From contig CAZCPY010000182.1 of assembly GCA_964499865.1 (NCBI GenBank), positions 1 to 5,118 on the forward strand: DNA of 5,118 nt, written 5' to 3'. Positions 1 to 4,804 of this stretch are shown in pieces. The stretch is from JANOGU01 sp964499865. GTDB lineage: Bacteria; Pseudomonadota; Alphaproteobacteria; Rhodobacterales; Rhodobacteraceae. A model generated the notes under the pieces. It worked only from the letters and a program-made list of their open reading frames with translations, did not search any database and was not told where the DNA came from. The position numbers and the translations under genes were made by a program. Within the stretch, counting starts at the first letter, position 1. Every line of letters begins with the position of its first letter.

Positions 1-844
1 GCCGGTCGAACTGCAGCCATTGCATCGTCCCGCAATGCGGGCAGGGCACGAAGTAACGCCTCTGGTCCGATGCCTCGAACTCCCGTTCGATGCGCGACAG
101 CCCCCGGATCGTGGGGGTCGACACCATGAACACCTTGCGCCGATGCGAGAAGGTGGTGGTGCGGGCTTCGGCCAGCGTGACCGGATCGCCTTCCTCGTCG
201 GCTGAGGCCGGATAGGCGTCGACCTCGTCCAGAAACACATAGCGCGCGGGCATCGACCGCAGGCCGGTGGCGGAATTCGCGCCGGTCAGCACCAGGATGC
301 CGCCGGGAAACTCCTTCGACAGCATCGAATTCCCGGCATCGCGGGATCGGGCCGGGCTGACCCGCTCGCGCAGCGCCGGGCTGTCCGCGATGAGGGAATC
401 AAGACGGCCCCGCGAGGTACGCTTCGCCAGTTCCAGGCTCGGCAGCACCGCCAGCATCGGCCCCGGGGCGTGGTGGATCACGAAGCCGATCCAGTTGTTC
501 CCGGCCTCGGTCGCGCCCACCTGCGCGGCCTTCATGAAGGTGATGCGCTGGGCGGGATGGCCGGGCGACAGCGCATCCATGATCTCGCGCAGGTATGGGG
601 CACGGGCGGTGCGATAGCGCCCAGGCTCGGCCGCGCCCCGCGACGACAACCAGCGATGCTGATCCGCCCATTCCGACACCGTCAGGTTCGGGTCGGGCCG
701 CATCCCCTGACGCCAGACCCGCAGCAGGTCCTCGGCCCCGTCGAAGCCGAGGTCGAGGTCGGCTGTCAGATCATTGTCGGCCGGATCATCGTCATCCGAG
801 GGAAACCCGGAGGTCGGCGAGGGCGTCGAGCTGTTCGCGGACAT
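1..844 (-). CDS. Phage terminase large subunit, GpA family (partial, C-terminus off left edge)
   Basis: ATPase-nuclease motor that, with the small subunit, cuts concatemeric phage DNA and pumps it into the prohead. The 281 visible residues cover the ATPase half. After an acidic, low-complexity N-terminus (about residues 17-39) come a GpA-type segment EWADQHRWLSS (58-68), a deviant Walker A, KAAQVGATEAGN (105-116), a Walker B VFLDEVD (203-209), a coupling motif STP (242-244) and a CPHC half zinc finger (268-271). This order is typical of the lambda gpA family; the C-terminal nuclease lies beyond the window. The ATG at 844 is the first in-frame start after an in-frame TGA, with GGAAG about five bases upstream. 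The start overlaps the end of the small-subunit gene by 53 bases, so the two are probably translated together. A later start at residue 48 is possible but would lose part of the N-terminal region. The family call is secure. Confidence 0.96.
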   Translation of the reverse strand, partial: MSANSSTPSPTSGFPSDDDDPADNDLTADLDLGFDGAEDLLRVWRQGMRPDPNLTVSEWADQHRWLSSRGAAEPGRYRTARAPYLREIMDALSPGHPAQRITFMKAAQVGATEAGNNWIGFVIHHAPGPMLAVLPSLELAKRTSRGRLDSLIADSPALRERVSPARSRDAGNSMLSKEFPGGILVLTGANSATGLRSMPARYVFLDEVDAYPASADEEGDPVTLAEARTTTFSHRRKVFMVSTPTIRGLSRIEREFEASDQRRYFVPCPHCGTMQWLQFDR

Positions 845-1319
845 GGGCTTCCAGCACCCTCTGCATGATCGCGGTCTCGATCGTCACCGATGCCCCGGAT
901 TGCCGTTCCACCTCCGCCATGATCTGCGCCGCCATCAGCGCGGCCACCCGTCCGGGCCAGGTGACCCAGACATCCCGCGCCTCGCGCGCCAGGCGAAACA
1001 CGAGGGTCTCCGCCCGCGCACGGTCGACCAGCGTGCCCTTCTTCTTCTGCACCGCCAGCTGGCGTTCCTGAGCCGCATAGACCGTGAGTGCCGTGCGGGC
1101 CTTGATGTACGATGTCGTGTCCCCGGGGCCGCTGGCCAGCCCATCGCCACCAAGAGACCGGCGTTGCTGGTCGGGGTCCGTCATTTCCGCCCGCCGCACG
1201 TCCGAGGCCGCGGCGTTGATCGACCCGTCGTCATGGACCACCAGCCGCCCGTTCTTGCGCGCCTTCTGCACCCCGCCGCGCGACAGGCCGGAATGCGCGG
1301 CGTACTCGCGTTCGCTCAT
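792..1319 (-). CDS. Phage terminase small subunit, Nu1-like (N-terminus at assembly gap)
   Basis: DNA-recognition subunit of the packaging terminase. From the ATG at 1319 the protein has 175 residues. Residues 1-45 (MSEREYAAHSGLSRGGVQKA, then a GRLVVHDDGSI wing) look like a winged helix-turn-helix as in lambda Nu1. Residues 70-140 are a charged helical region with KKKGTLVDRARAE and REARDVWVTWPGRVA, a pattern I associate with Rhodobacteraceae prophage small terminases. The C-terminal helix (about 150-172) would be the part contacting the large subunit, by analogy with Nu1. The stop lies inside the large-subunit gene, supporting their pairing. The codon before this ATG (Gly) is open and only four bases from the run of Ns, so the true start may lie a few codons upstream inside the gap. 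The ribosome binding site cannot be seen. Assignment rests on the HTH, length and position, not on catalytic residues. Confidence 0.85.
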   Translation of the reverse strand: MSEREYAAHSGLSRGGVQKARKNGRLVVHDDGSINAAASDVRRAEMTDPDQQRRSLGGDGLASGPGDTTSYIKARTALTVYAAQERQLAVQKKKGTLVDRARAETLVFRLAREARDVWVTWPGRVAALMAAQIMAEVERQSGASVTIETAIMQRVLEAHVREQLDALADLRVSLG

Positions 1320-1322
1320 GCC

Positions 1323-1422
1323 NNNNNNNNNNNNNNNNNNNNNNNNNNNNNNNNNNNNNNNNNNNNNNNNNNNNNNNNNNNNNNNNNNNNNNNNNNNNNN
1401 NNNNNNNNNNNNNNNNNNNNNN
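1323..1422. other. Assembly gap of exactly 100 N
   Basis: One hundred consecutive unknown bases, the conventional placeholder for a scaffold join of unknown size. It sits between the small-terminase start and the plus-strand island. Any reading frame crossing it depends on the arbitrary length and should not be trusted. The true gap could hold the rest of the terminase N-terminus, its promoter, or extra genes. Confidence 0.98.
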
Positions 1423-1528
1423 GCGATCAGAACGCACTGATATTGCTCCGATTTGCCTACGATCATTCGCCCGACAGAGCGATGGTGTTGGCACCGAAAC
1501 GATGCAACTCAGCGAAGGATGCCCCGCC

Positions 1529-1756
1529 ATGACCACCCGCCGCGCCAGCGACAATTCCAAAGCCCTCGACGCCTTCATCGCCGCCAAGGCCGAGATCGAC
1601 ACGATGCTGGAGCGCCTGAAGGCGCTCAGCGACGACCACTTCGAGACCCACCCCGACGAGATCCATTGGGGGCATGTCGGCACGCTGAGGCACTACGCGG
1701 GCCTGCTGCGCCAGATCACCGACAGCGCCTTCAAGGAAGGCGAGCACGCCGCCTGA
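1529..1756 (+). CDS. Small conserved hypothetical protein, 75 residues
   Basis: Function not recognised. From the ATG at 1529 the product is 75 residues, without signal peptide, membrane segment or cysteines. It reads as a compact helical protein: an amphipathic helix about 10-34 (KALDAFIAAKAEIDTMLERL), an acidic and histidine-bearing turn about 35-47 (SDDHFETHPDEIHW), and a second helix about 50-70 (VGTLRHYAGLLRQITDSAF). Small proteins with this LDAFIAAKAEID and WGHVGTL layout are familiar from Rhodobacteraceae genomic islands; that is recollection, not a search. I chose 1529 over the in-frame ATG at 1502 because GAAGGA (1514-1519) sits nine bases upstream of it, whereas 1502 has no good ribosome site. 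It lies 96 bases before the DUF3489 gene on the same strand, probably in the same transcript. Confidence 0.72.
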   Translation: MTTRRASDNSKALDAFIAAKAEIDTMLERLKALSDDHFETHPDEIHWGHVGTLRHYAGLLRQITDSAFKEGEHAA

Positions 1757-1779
1757 CGCGTCCTCCCCGCGCGACGGCC

Positions 1780-1800
1780 GCCCCGTCCGAGGAACGGGGC
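1780..1800 (+). terminator. Hairpin after the 75-residue gene (attenuator or weak terminator)
   Basis: GCCCCGT (1780-1786) pairs perfectly with ACGGGGC (1794-1800) around a seven-base loop. It begins 23 bases after the stop codon at 1756. No real T-run follows (only CTTG), so it is a weak candidate for a factor-independent terminator. It may instead be an RNA processing or attenuation structure within a two-gene transcript. Confidence 0.35.
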
Positions 1801-1802
1801 TT

Positions 1803-1848
1803 GCCTCCGTAGAAGGCGCGCACAGCGCGCGCCACAGCGCCCGGAGGC
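1803..1848 (+). promoter_or_regulatory. Possible Shine-Dalgarno-sequestering RNA structure before the DUF3489 gene
   Basis: GCCTCCG (1803-1809) is the exact reverse complement of CGGAGGC (1842-1848), which contains the ribosome binding site GGAGG for the ATG at 1853. Between the arms lies another perfect hairpin, GGCGCGC (1815-1821) with GCGCGCC (1827-1833) and a five-base loop. Folding would give a stacked structure hiding the ribosome site. The GAGG (1789-1792) in the loop of the preceding hairpin could compete weakly for the CCTC arm. The pairing is directly visible; a regulatory role is inference, and the GC-rich background raises the chance of coincidence. Confidence 0.4.
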
Positions 1849-1852
1849 CCCG

Positions 1853-2428
1853 ATGACCACCCCGTCCGACACCCAATCCCTGATCCTGTCCCGCGCCGCG
1901 ACCCGGCCGGGGAACCTTGCCCTGCCGCTGCCCGAGGGGCTGGTCGGCGCCGCCGCCAAGATGGTCGTCGGCAAGATGATCGCCCGCGGCTGGCTCGAGG
2001 AGGTCGAGGCCAACCTGCGGCGCGGCGAACCGATGTGGCGCGAGACCGGCGATGGCCACGGCACCACGCTGATTGCCACTGAGGCCGGGCTGGAGGCCAT
2101 TGGGATCGAGCCGGTGGTGGCCTGCGCCGTCGCCAATGTGCGGAAGGCAAGGCCGAAGCCGGAACCGGAGCCGGAGCCGGTGCAGACGCCCGACGACAGC
2201 GAAAGCGTGAAACCCGTCGCCATCCGCCCCGGCACGAAGCAGGCGCAGATCATCGCCATGCTCCAGCGCCCCGAGGGAGCGACGGTCGCCGAGATGGTCG
2301 AGGCCACCGGATGGTTGGCCCACACGGTCAGGGGCTCGATCTCCGGTGCCCTGAAGAAGAAGCTGGGCCTGCCCATCGCCGCAGAGAAGGTCGAGGGCAG
2401 GGGGACGGTCTACAAGCTGCCCGCCTAG
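1853..2428 (+). CDS. DUF3489 domain protein with putative N-terminal winged-helix region
   Basis: A 191-residue cytoplasmic protein, probably DNA-binding, of unknown biochemical role. Residues about 5-90 (SLILSRAATRPGNLALPLPE, then KMIARGWLEEVEA and TTLIATEAGLEAIGI) have the helix and wing rhythm of a winged helix-turn-helix as in MarR-type folds. A proline-glutamate linker (PKPEPEPEPV, 101-110) follows. The C-terminus (about 126-190) matches the DUF3489 pattern TKQAQIIAMLQRPEGATVAE, ATGWLAHTVRGSISGALKKK, EKVEGRGTVYKL, itself winged-helix-like. DUF3489 proteins are common in alphaproteobacterial mobile islands, but their function is not established. The ATG at 1853 has GGAGG (1843-1847) five bases upstream. 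The gene is convergent with the 65-residue minus-strand gene. The family call is confident; a role as an island transcription factor is inference. Confidence 0.9.
   Translation: MTTPSDTQSLILSRAATRPGNLALPLPEGLVGAAAKMVVGKMIARGWLEEVEANLRRGEPMWRETGDGHGTTLIATEAGLEAIGIEPVVACAVANVRKARPKPEPEPEPVQTPDDSESVKPVAIRPGTKQAQIIAMLQRPEGATVAEMVEATGWLAHTVRGSISGALKKKLGLPIAAEKVEGRGTVYKLPA
2159..2182 (+). repeat. Six-base tandem repeat encoding the Pro-Glu linker
   Basis: Four consecutive hexamers, CCGGAA, CCGGAG, CCGGAG and CCGGTG, encode the PEPEPEPV linker between the two halves of the DUF3489 protein. In-frame hexamer gain or loss would change linker length without a frameshift. Confidence 0.6.
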
Positions 2429-2452
2429 CCATTCCCCGCCAGCCGCATCACC

Positions 2453-2475
2453 CCGCCGCCCCGACCGGGCGGCGG
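2453..2475. terminator. GC-rich hairpin between convergent genes, possible bidirectional terminator
   Basis: CCGCCGCCC (2453-2461) pairs perfectly with GGGCGGCGG (2467-2475) around the loop CGACC. It lies in the 51-base space between the stop of the DUF3489 gene (2428) and the stop of the opposing 65-residue gene (2480), the expected place for a shared terminator. Neither side has a long T-run (only TCCTTCATT on the right), so termination may be inefficient. Confidence 0.5.
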
Positions 2476-2479
2476 TCCT

Positions 2480-2677
2480 TCATTGCCATGACAGCAGATC
2501 ACGTGCCGCCGCCTGCAGGATGTCCTGCGCCATCCGCGGCTCGCAGGTGTAGATCCCGCCCGGTTCCGGTTCGCCCACATTGTCCTCGAACCACGCCCTA
2601 CCCTCGTCCGAGATCGGACGCAGGACGACGATGGTCCCGTGATCGTTGATTTCGATGTGCTGCCAGCCTTCGGACAT
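2480..2677 (-). CDS. Conserved hypothetical protein, 65 residues
   Basis: Function not recognised. The product is small and acidic, without membrane segments. Its N-terminal half (WQHIEINDHGTIVVLRPISD, residues 5-24) reads as a beta-strand, turn and beta-strand unit. It continues with EGRAWFEDNVGEPEPGGIYT (25-44) and ends in a helix (about 48-63). The HGTIVVLRPIS, GRAWFEDNVGEP and CEPR layout resembles a small protein I recall from Rhodobacteraceae phage-like regions, which supports a real gene. It lies 44 bases downstream of the membrane-protein gene on the same strand and is probably the last gene of that operon. The Shine-Dalgarno before the ATG at 2677 is poor, so translation may depend on upstream coupling or a non-canonical site. 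Confidence 0.75.
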   Translation of the reverse strand: MSEGWQHIEINDHGTIVVLRPISDEGRAWFEDNVGEPEPGGIYTCEPRMAQDILQAAARDLLSWQ

Positions 2678-2721
2678 GCGCCAAGGCTACCAGTCGCGGG
2701 TCCGGCGCGCCAGCGATCCGG

Positions 2722-2937
2722 TCAGTCCCGCCGCCAGCGTTCGAACAGCCTCCGCAGCACATACCCGCGCACCAGCGATACGCCGGTGAACGCGAGGCCG
2801 ATGGCCAGTTGATCGCCCAGCGCGATGCGGATGCCGAACACCGGAAATACTACGATCTGCATGCCGACTGCGAGGGTATAGCCGACCATCACGTTGGTCG
2901 CAGCCTCGGCCAGCGACATGCGGCGGGATTGGGTCAT
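2722..2937 (-). CDS. Small two-helix membrane protein, DUF7220-like
   Basis: A 71-residue protein predicted to sit in the inner membrane. A short basic leader (MTQSRRMSLAEAA) precedes a first hydrophobic segment at about residues 17-37 (VMVGYTLAVGMQIVVFPVFG). A glycine-aspartate turn (41-42) leads to a second segment at about 44-61 (LAIGLAFTGVSLVRGYVL), and the tail is strongly basic (RRLFERWRRD). The basic ends suggest both termini face the cytoplasm. The SLAEAATNV, FPVFG and AFTGVSLVRGYVLRRLFE pattern fits the DUF7220 family seen in alphaproteobacterial prophages; no function is established. The ATG at 2937 overlaps the TGA of the upstream MerR-like gene as ATGA (2934-2937), and no strong ribosome site is visible, so translation is probably coupled. 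The open frame extends upstream to 3567, but that part is antiparallel to real coding frames and unlike protein. Confidence 0.8.
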   Translation of the reverse strand: MTQSRRMSLAEAATNVMVGYTLAVGMQIVVFPVFGIRIALGDQLAIGLAFTGVSLVRGYVLRRLFERWRRD

Positions 2938-3443
2938 GCCGCCACTGTCGAAGTCTGGAATTCCCTTCGGATGACCTTGGCAGTCTCGGTCGCCTGCAAG
3001 TCGTTGAACACGCGCCCTGCAATCTGTCCCACATTCACGATGATGCAGGCGTTCTCGTTTGGCGCGATCCGAAGATCTTCGCCTTCGGTATGCCGCAGAA
3101 ACTCGCACGGGGTTTCGATGGTCAGGTGGTCCTTGCTCGGTCGGATCAGCCACAGCACCCCGGCGCAATCGTCCGGTTCGCGGATGCGGCCTCGGAGAAA
3201 AGGTGACAGATGTTCTTGCACCAGCCTGAAGGCGACAGACGGACCAAGGCCCAGCTTGCGCAGTTCCTGCGCCGCAGCAACTGCCACCACGTCTTTCCAG
3301 CTGTACCAGCGCGCCTTTCCGGGCCTCGATGTATATTCCGGGCGAAAGTCGTTTCGGGACATGGCCTGGTTCAGGTCCGCGCGCGTGATCGGAATGATCC
3401 GGATGAGGTCGGCGTTTCGCCAGATCGGTGCATTGATGATCAT
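2934..3443 (-). CDS. MerR-like helix-turn-helix protein
   Basis: A 169-residue soluble protein, probably DNA-binding. Residues about 19-78 resemble a MerR-type winged helix: ITRADLNQAMSRNDFRPEYT, then a wing with RWYSWKDVVAVAAAQELRKL (45-64) and GLGPSVAFRLV. In MerR-like HTH modules this pattern of HTH, a wing with an aromatic Y-S-W/L-x-D step, and a helix L-x-x-L-G is characteristic. The C-terminal half (about 85-169) is not a ligand domain I recognise; it has alternating strand-like stretches (CAGVLWLIRPS, ACIIVNVGQIAGRVF) and could be an effector or dimerisation domain. The start at 3443 is preceded by AAGGAG with an 11-base spacer and overlaps the stop of the methyltransferase as ATGA (3440-3443); its own stop overlaps the membrane-protein gene the same way. 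It may autoregulate the methyltransferase operon; that is inference. Confidence 0.83.
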   Translation of the reverse strand: MIINAPIWRNADLIRIIPITRADLNQAMSRNDFRPEYTSRPGKARWYSWKDVVAVAAAQELRKLGLGPSVAFRLVQEHLSPFLRGRIREPDDCAGVLWLIRPSKDHLTIETPCEFLRHTEGEDLRIAPNENACIIVNVGQIAGRVFNDLQATETAKVIRREFQTSTVAA

Positions 3444-4804
3444 TTCGGTCGTTTCTCCTTGCGGATGGTTTCTTCGTTGCGACTGTCCATGTCTGCCTTC
3501 CGCCCCGTCGCCACCTCCCACCGGCGCACGGCGACGTCGCAATAGACCGGGTCCAGCTCCACCGCACAGCACCGCCGACCGGTACGTTCCGCGGCGATCA
3601 ACTGGGTGCCCGAGCCGCAGAACGGCTCGAACACAAGGTCGCCGGGATCGGTGAAGGCCTCGAGCACCGCCTCGACCAGCGCCACAGGGAACACGGCTGG
3701 ATGCGATCCGGCGGCGCCCAGCCCGCCCTTGTGGCGCATGATCCGGAACACAGAGTCCGGGATGCGGTGGCTCTGGATCGCGTTGCCGAAGCCGGTCTTA
3801 CGATGGACCGTGCCGTCGGCCCCGCGGAGCCCGCCGCCGCCGAGGGTCTCGCCTGCGTGCTTGCTCTCCACGGTCTTGTTGGGCTTCCGGGGCTGGCGGT
3901 TGAAATGGAAGATGAACTCGTGCGAGGGCGCCAGCCGTCCGTTCCAGTCGCCCGGCAGCCCCGGGCCCTGGTCCCAGACATACCAGCCGAACCGCCGCCA
4001 GCCCTGCGCGCGCATCCAGTCAACCCAGCCCTCCCAATAGGGGAGCCATTCGCTGTCGCGATGGACGAGGCCGAGGTTGACCAGCAACTGGGCATCGGCG
4101 GTGACGGGCGCTGCGGCAAAGACGCCCTGCATTAGCGCATCCCAATCGCCGACCTTTTCCTTCGCCGCGCCATAGTCGCGCTGCTGGGCGTAGGGCGGGG
4201 AGGTGAACATCAATGACGCCTGTGCGCCGTCCATCAGCTGAGCCACGACGGCCGGGTCGGTCGCATCGCCGCAGATCAGCCGGTGCTCGCCCAGCGCCCA
4301 GATGTCGCCGGGGCGGGTGATCGGCTCGGCCGAGGCTTCAGGGATTGTGTCGGCGGTGTCATCGTCGATGGGCACGCGGTCGTCGGCATCGTTCAGCAGC
4401 GCGTCCAGTTCATCTTCGGGGATCCCGATCAGCCCAAGGTCGAAGTCCTCGGCCATCAGCCCGCGCAGTTCCTCGAGCAGCATGGCCTCGTCCCACCCGC
4501 CCAGTTCGGTCAGCTTGTTGTCGGCAATGCGATAGGCCCGGCGCTGCGCTTCGGTCAGATAGCCCAGCACGATGACCGGCGCTTCGGCCAGCCCTAGCTG
4601 GGCCGCGGCCAAGACCCGGCCATGGCCAGCGATCAGTTCGCCATCGGCGGCAACCAGGCAGGGAACGGTCCAGCCGAACTCGGCCATGCTGGCGGCAATC
4701 TTCGCCACCTGGTTGGCATCGTGGGTCTTGGCGTTGCGCACATAGGGACGGAGACGGGCGAGGGGCCAATGCTCGATCCGGCCGGGCAGGAGGGGCGCGT
4801 TCAT
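3440..4804 (-). CDS. ParB-like/DNA methyltransferase fusion (beta-class, N6-adenine or N4-cytosine)
   Basis: A 454-residue protein that transfers a methyl group from S-adenosylmethionine to an exocyclic amino group of DNA. Residues about 10-135 form a ParB/Srx-like N-terminal domain with the phosphate-binding signature GHGRVLAAAQLGL (60-72) and YRIADNKLTE. A linker rich in aspartate (about 139-160) follows. The methyltransferase part has RPGDIWALGEHRLICGDATD (164-183), catalytic motif IV TSPPY (201-205), and motif I FCGSGT (395-400) followed by AVELDPVYCDVA (414-425). Motif IV before motif I marks the beta class. The region between (about 206-370, ending HPAVFP) would include target recognition. 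The ATG at 4804 overlaps the preceding gene's stop as ATGA; the frame is open to 4939 but that extension overlaps the upstream methyltransferase. All key motifs are intact. TSPPY alone does not decide adenine versus cytosine. Such fusions are known in phages and prophages. Confidence 0.96.
   Translation of the reverse strand: MNAPLLPGRIEHWPLARLRPYVRNAKTHDANQVAKIAASMAEFGWTVPCLVAADGELIAGHGRVLAAAQLGLAEAPVIVLGYLTEAQRRAYRIADNKLTELGGWDEAMLLEELRGLMAEDFDLGLIGIPEDELDALLNDADDRVPIDDDTADTIPEASAEPITRPGDIWALGEHRLICGDATDPAVVAQLMDGAQASLMFTSPPYAQQRDYGAAKEKVGDWDALMQGVFAAAPVTADAQLLVNLGLVHRDSEWLPYWEGWVDWMRAQGWRRFGWYVWDQGPGLPGDWNGRLAPSHEFIFHFNRQPRKPNKTVESKHAGETLGGGGLRGADGTVHRKTGFGNAIQSHRIPDSVFRIMRHKGGLGAAGSHPAVFPVALVEAVLEAFTDPGDLVFEPFCGSGTQLIAAERTGRRCCAVELDPVYCDVAVRRWEVATGRKADMDSRNEETIRKEKRPK
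3455..3460 (-). promoter_or_regulatory. Shine-Dalgarno of the MerR-like gene, inside the methyltransferase 3' end
   Basis: Read on the minus strand this is AAGGAG, eleven bases before the ATG at 3443 and within the last codons of the methyltransferase. It is the only strong ribosome site among the three ATGA-coupled starts and supports 3443 as the true start over the longer open frame. Confidence 0.6.

Noticed and set aside
792..1466. A 224-residue minus-strand frame running through the N gap as one protein
   Set aside because: About 34 residues are unknown and the frame on the far side is joined only by the arbitrary 100-base filler. The ATG at 1319 gives a natural Nu1-like start.
1443..1493. 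Promoter for the plus-strand island (TTGCTC, TTGCCT and TTGGCA as -35-like boxes)
   Set aside because: No correctly spaced -10 box follows any of them, and the region is truncated by the N gap, so no promoter can be supported.
1463..2323. Long minus-strand open frame opposite the DUF3489 gene
   Set aside because: It is antisense to well-supported coding sequence. Its composition (Gly, Arg, Leu and His rich with no recognisable motif) is typical of a high-GC shadow frame.
2704..2711. Palindrome GGCGCGCC between minus-strand genes
   Set aside because: An 8-base palindrome of this composition is expected by chance in such GC-rich DNA and it has no partner copy or positional meaning.
2722..3567. 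A 281-residue frame ending in the DUF7220-like protein
   Set aside because: Everything before the ATG at 2937 is an out-of-frame shadow of the MerR-like gene and methyltransferase tail, rich in Arg, Gly and Ser with no domain pattern.
2934..3572. A 212-residue start for the MerR-like protein
   Set aside because: The first 43 residues are a low-complexity shadow of the methyltransferase C-terminus. The ATG at 3443 has AAGGAG upstream and an ATGA overlap.
3701..4135. Plus-strand frames opposite the methyltransferase
   Set aside because: These are complements of conserved methyltransferase codons in high-GC DNA, with no ribosome site or protein-like pattern.
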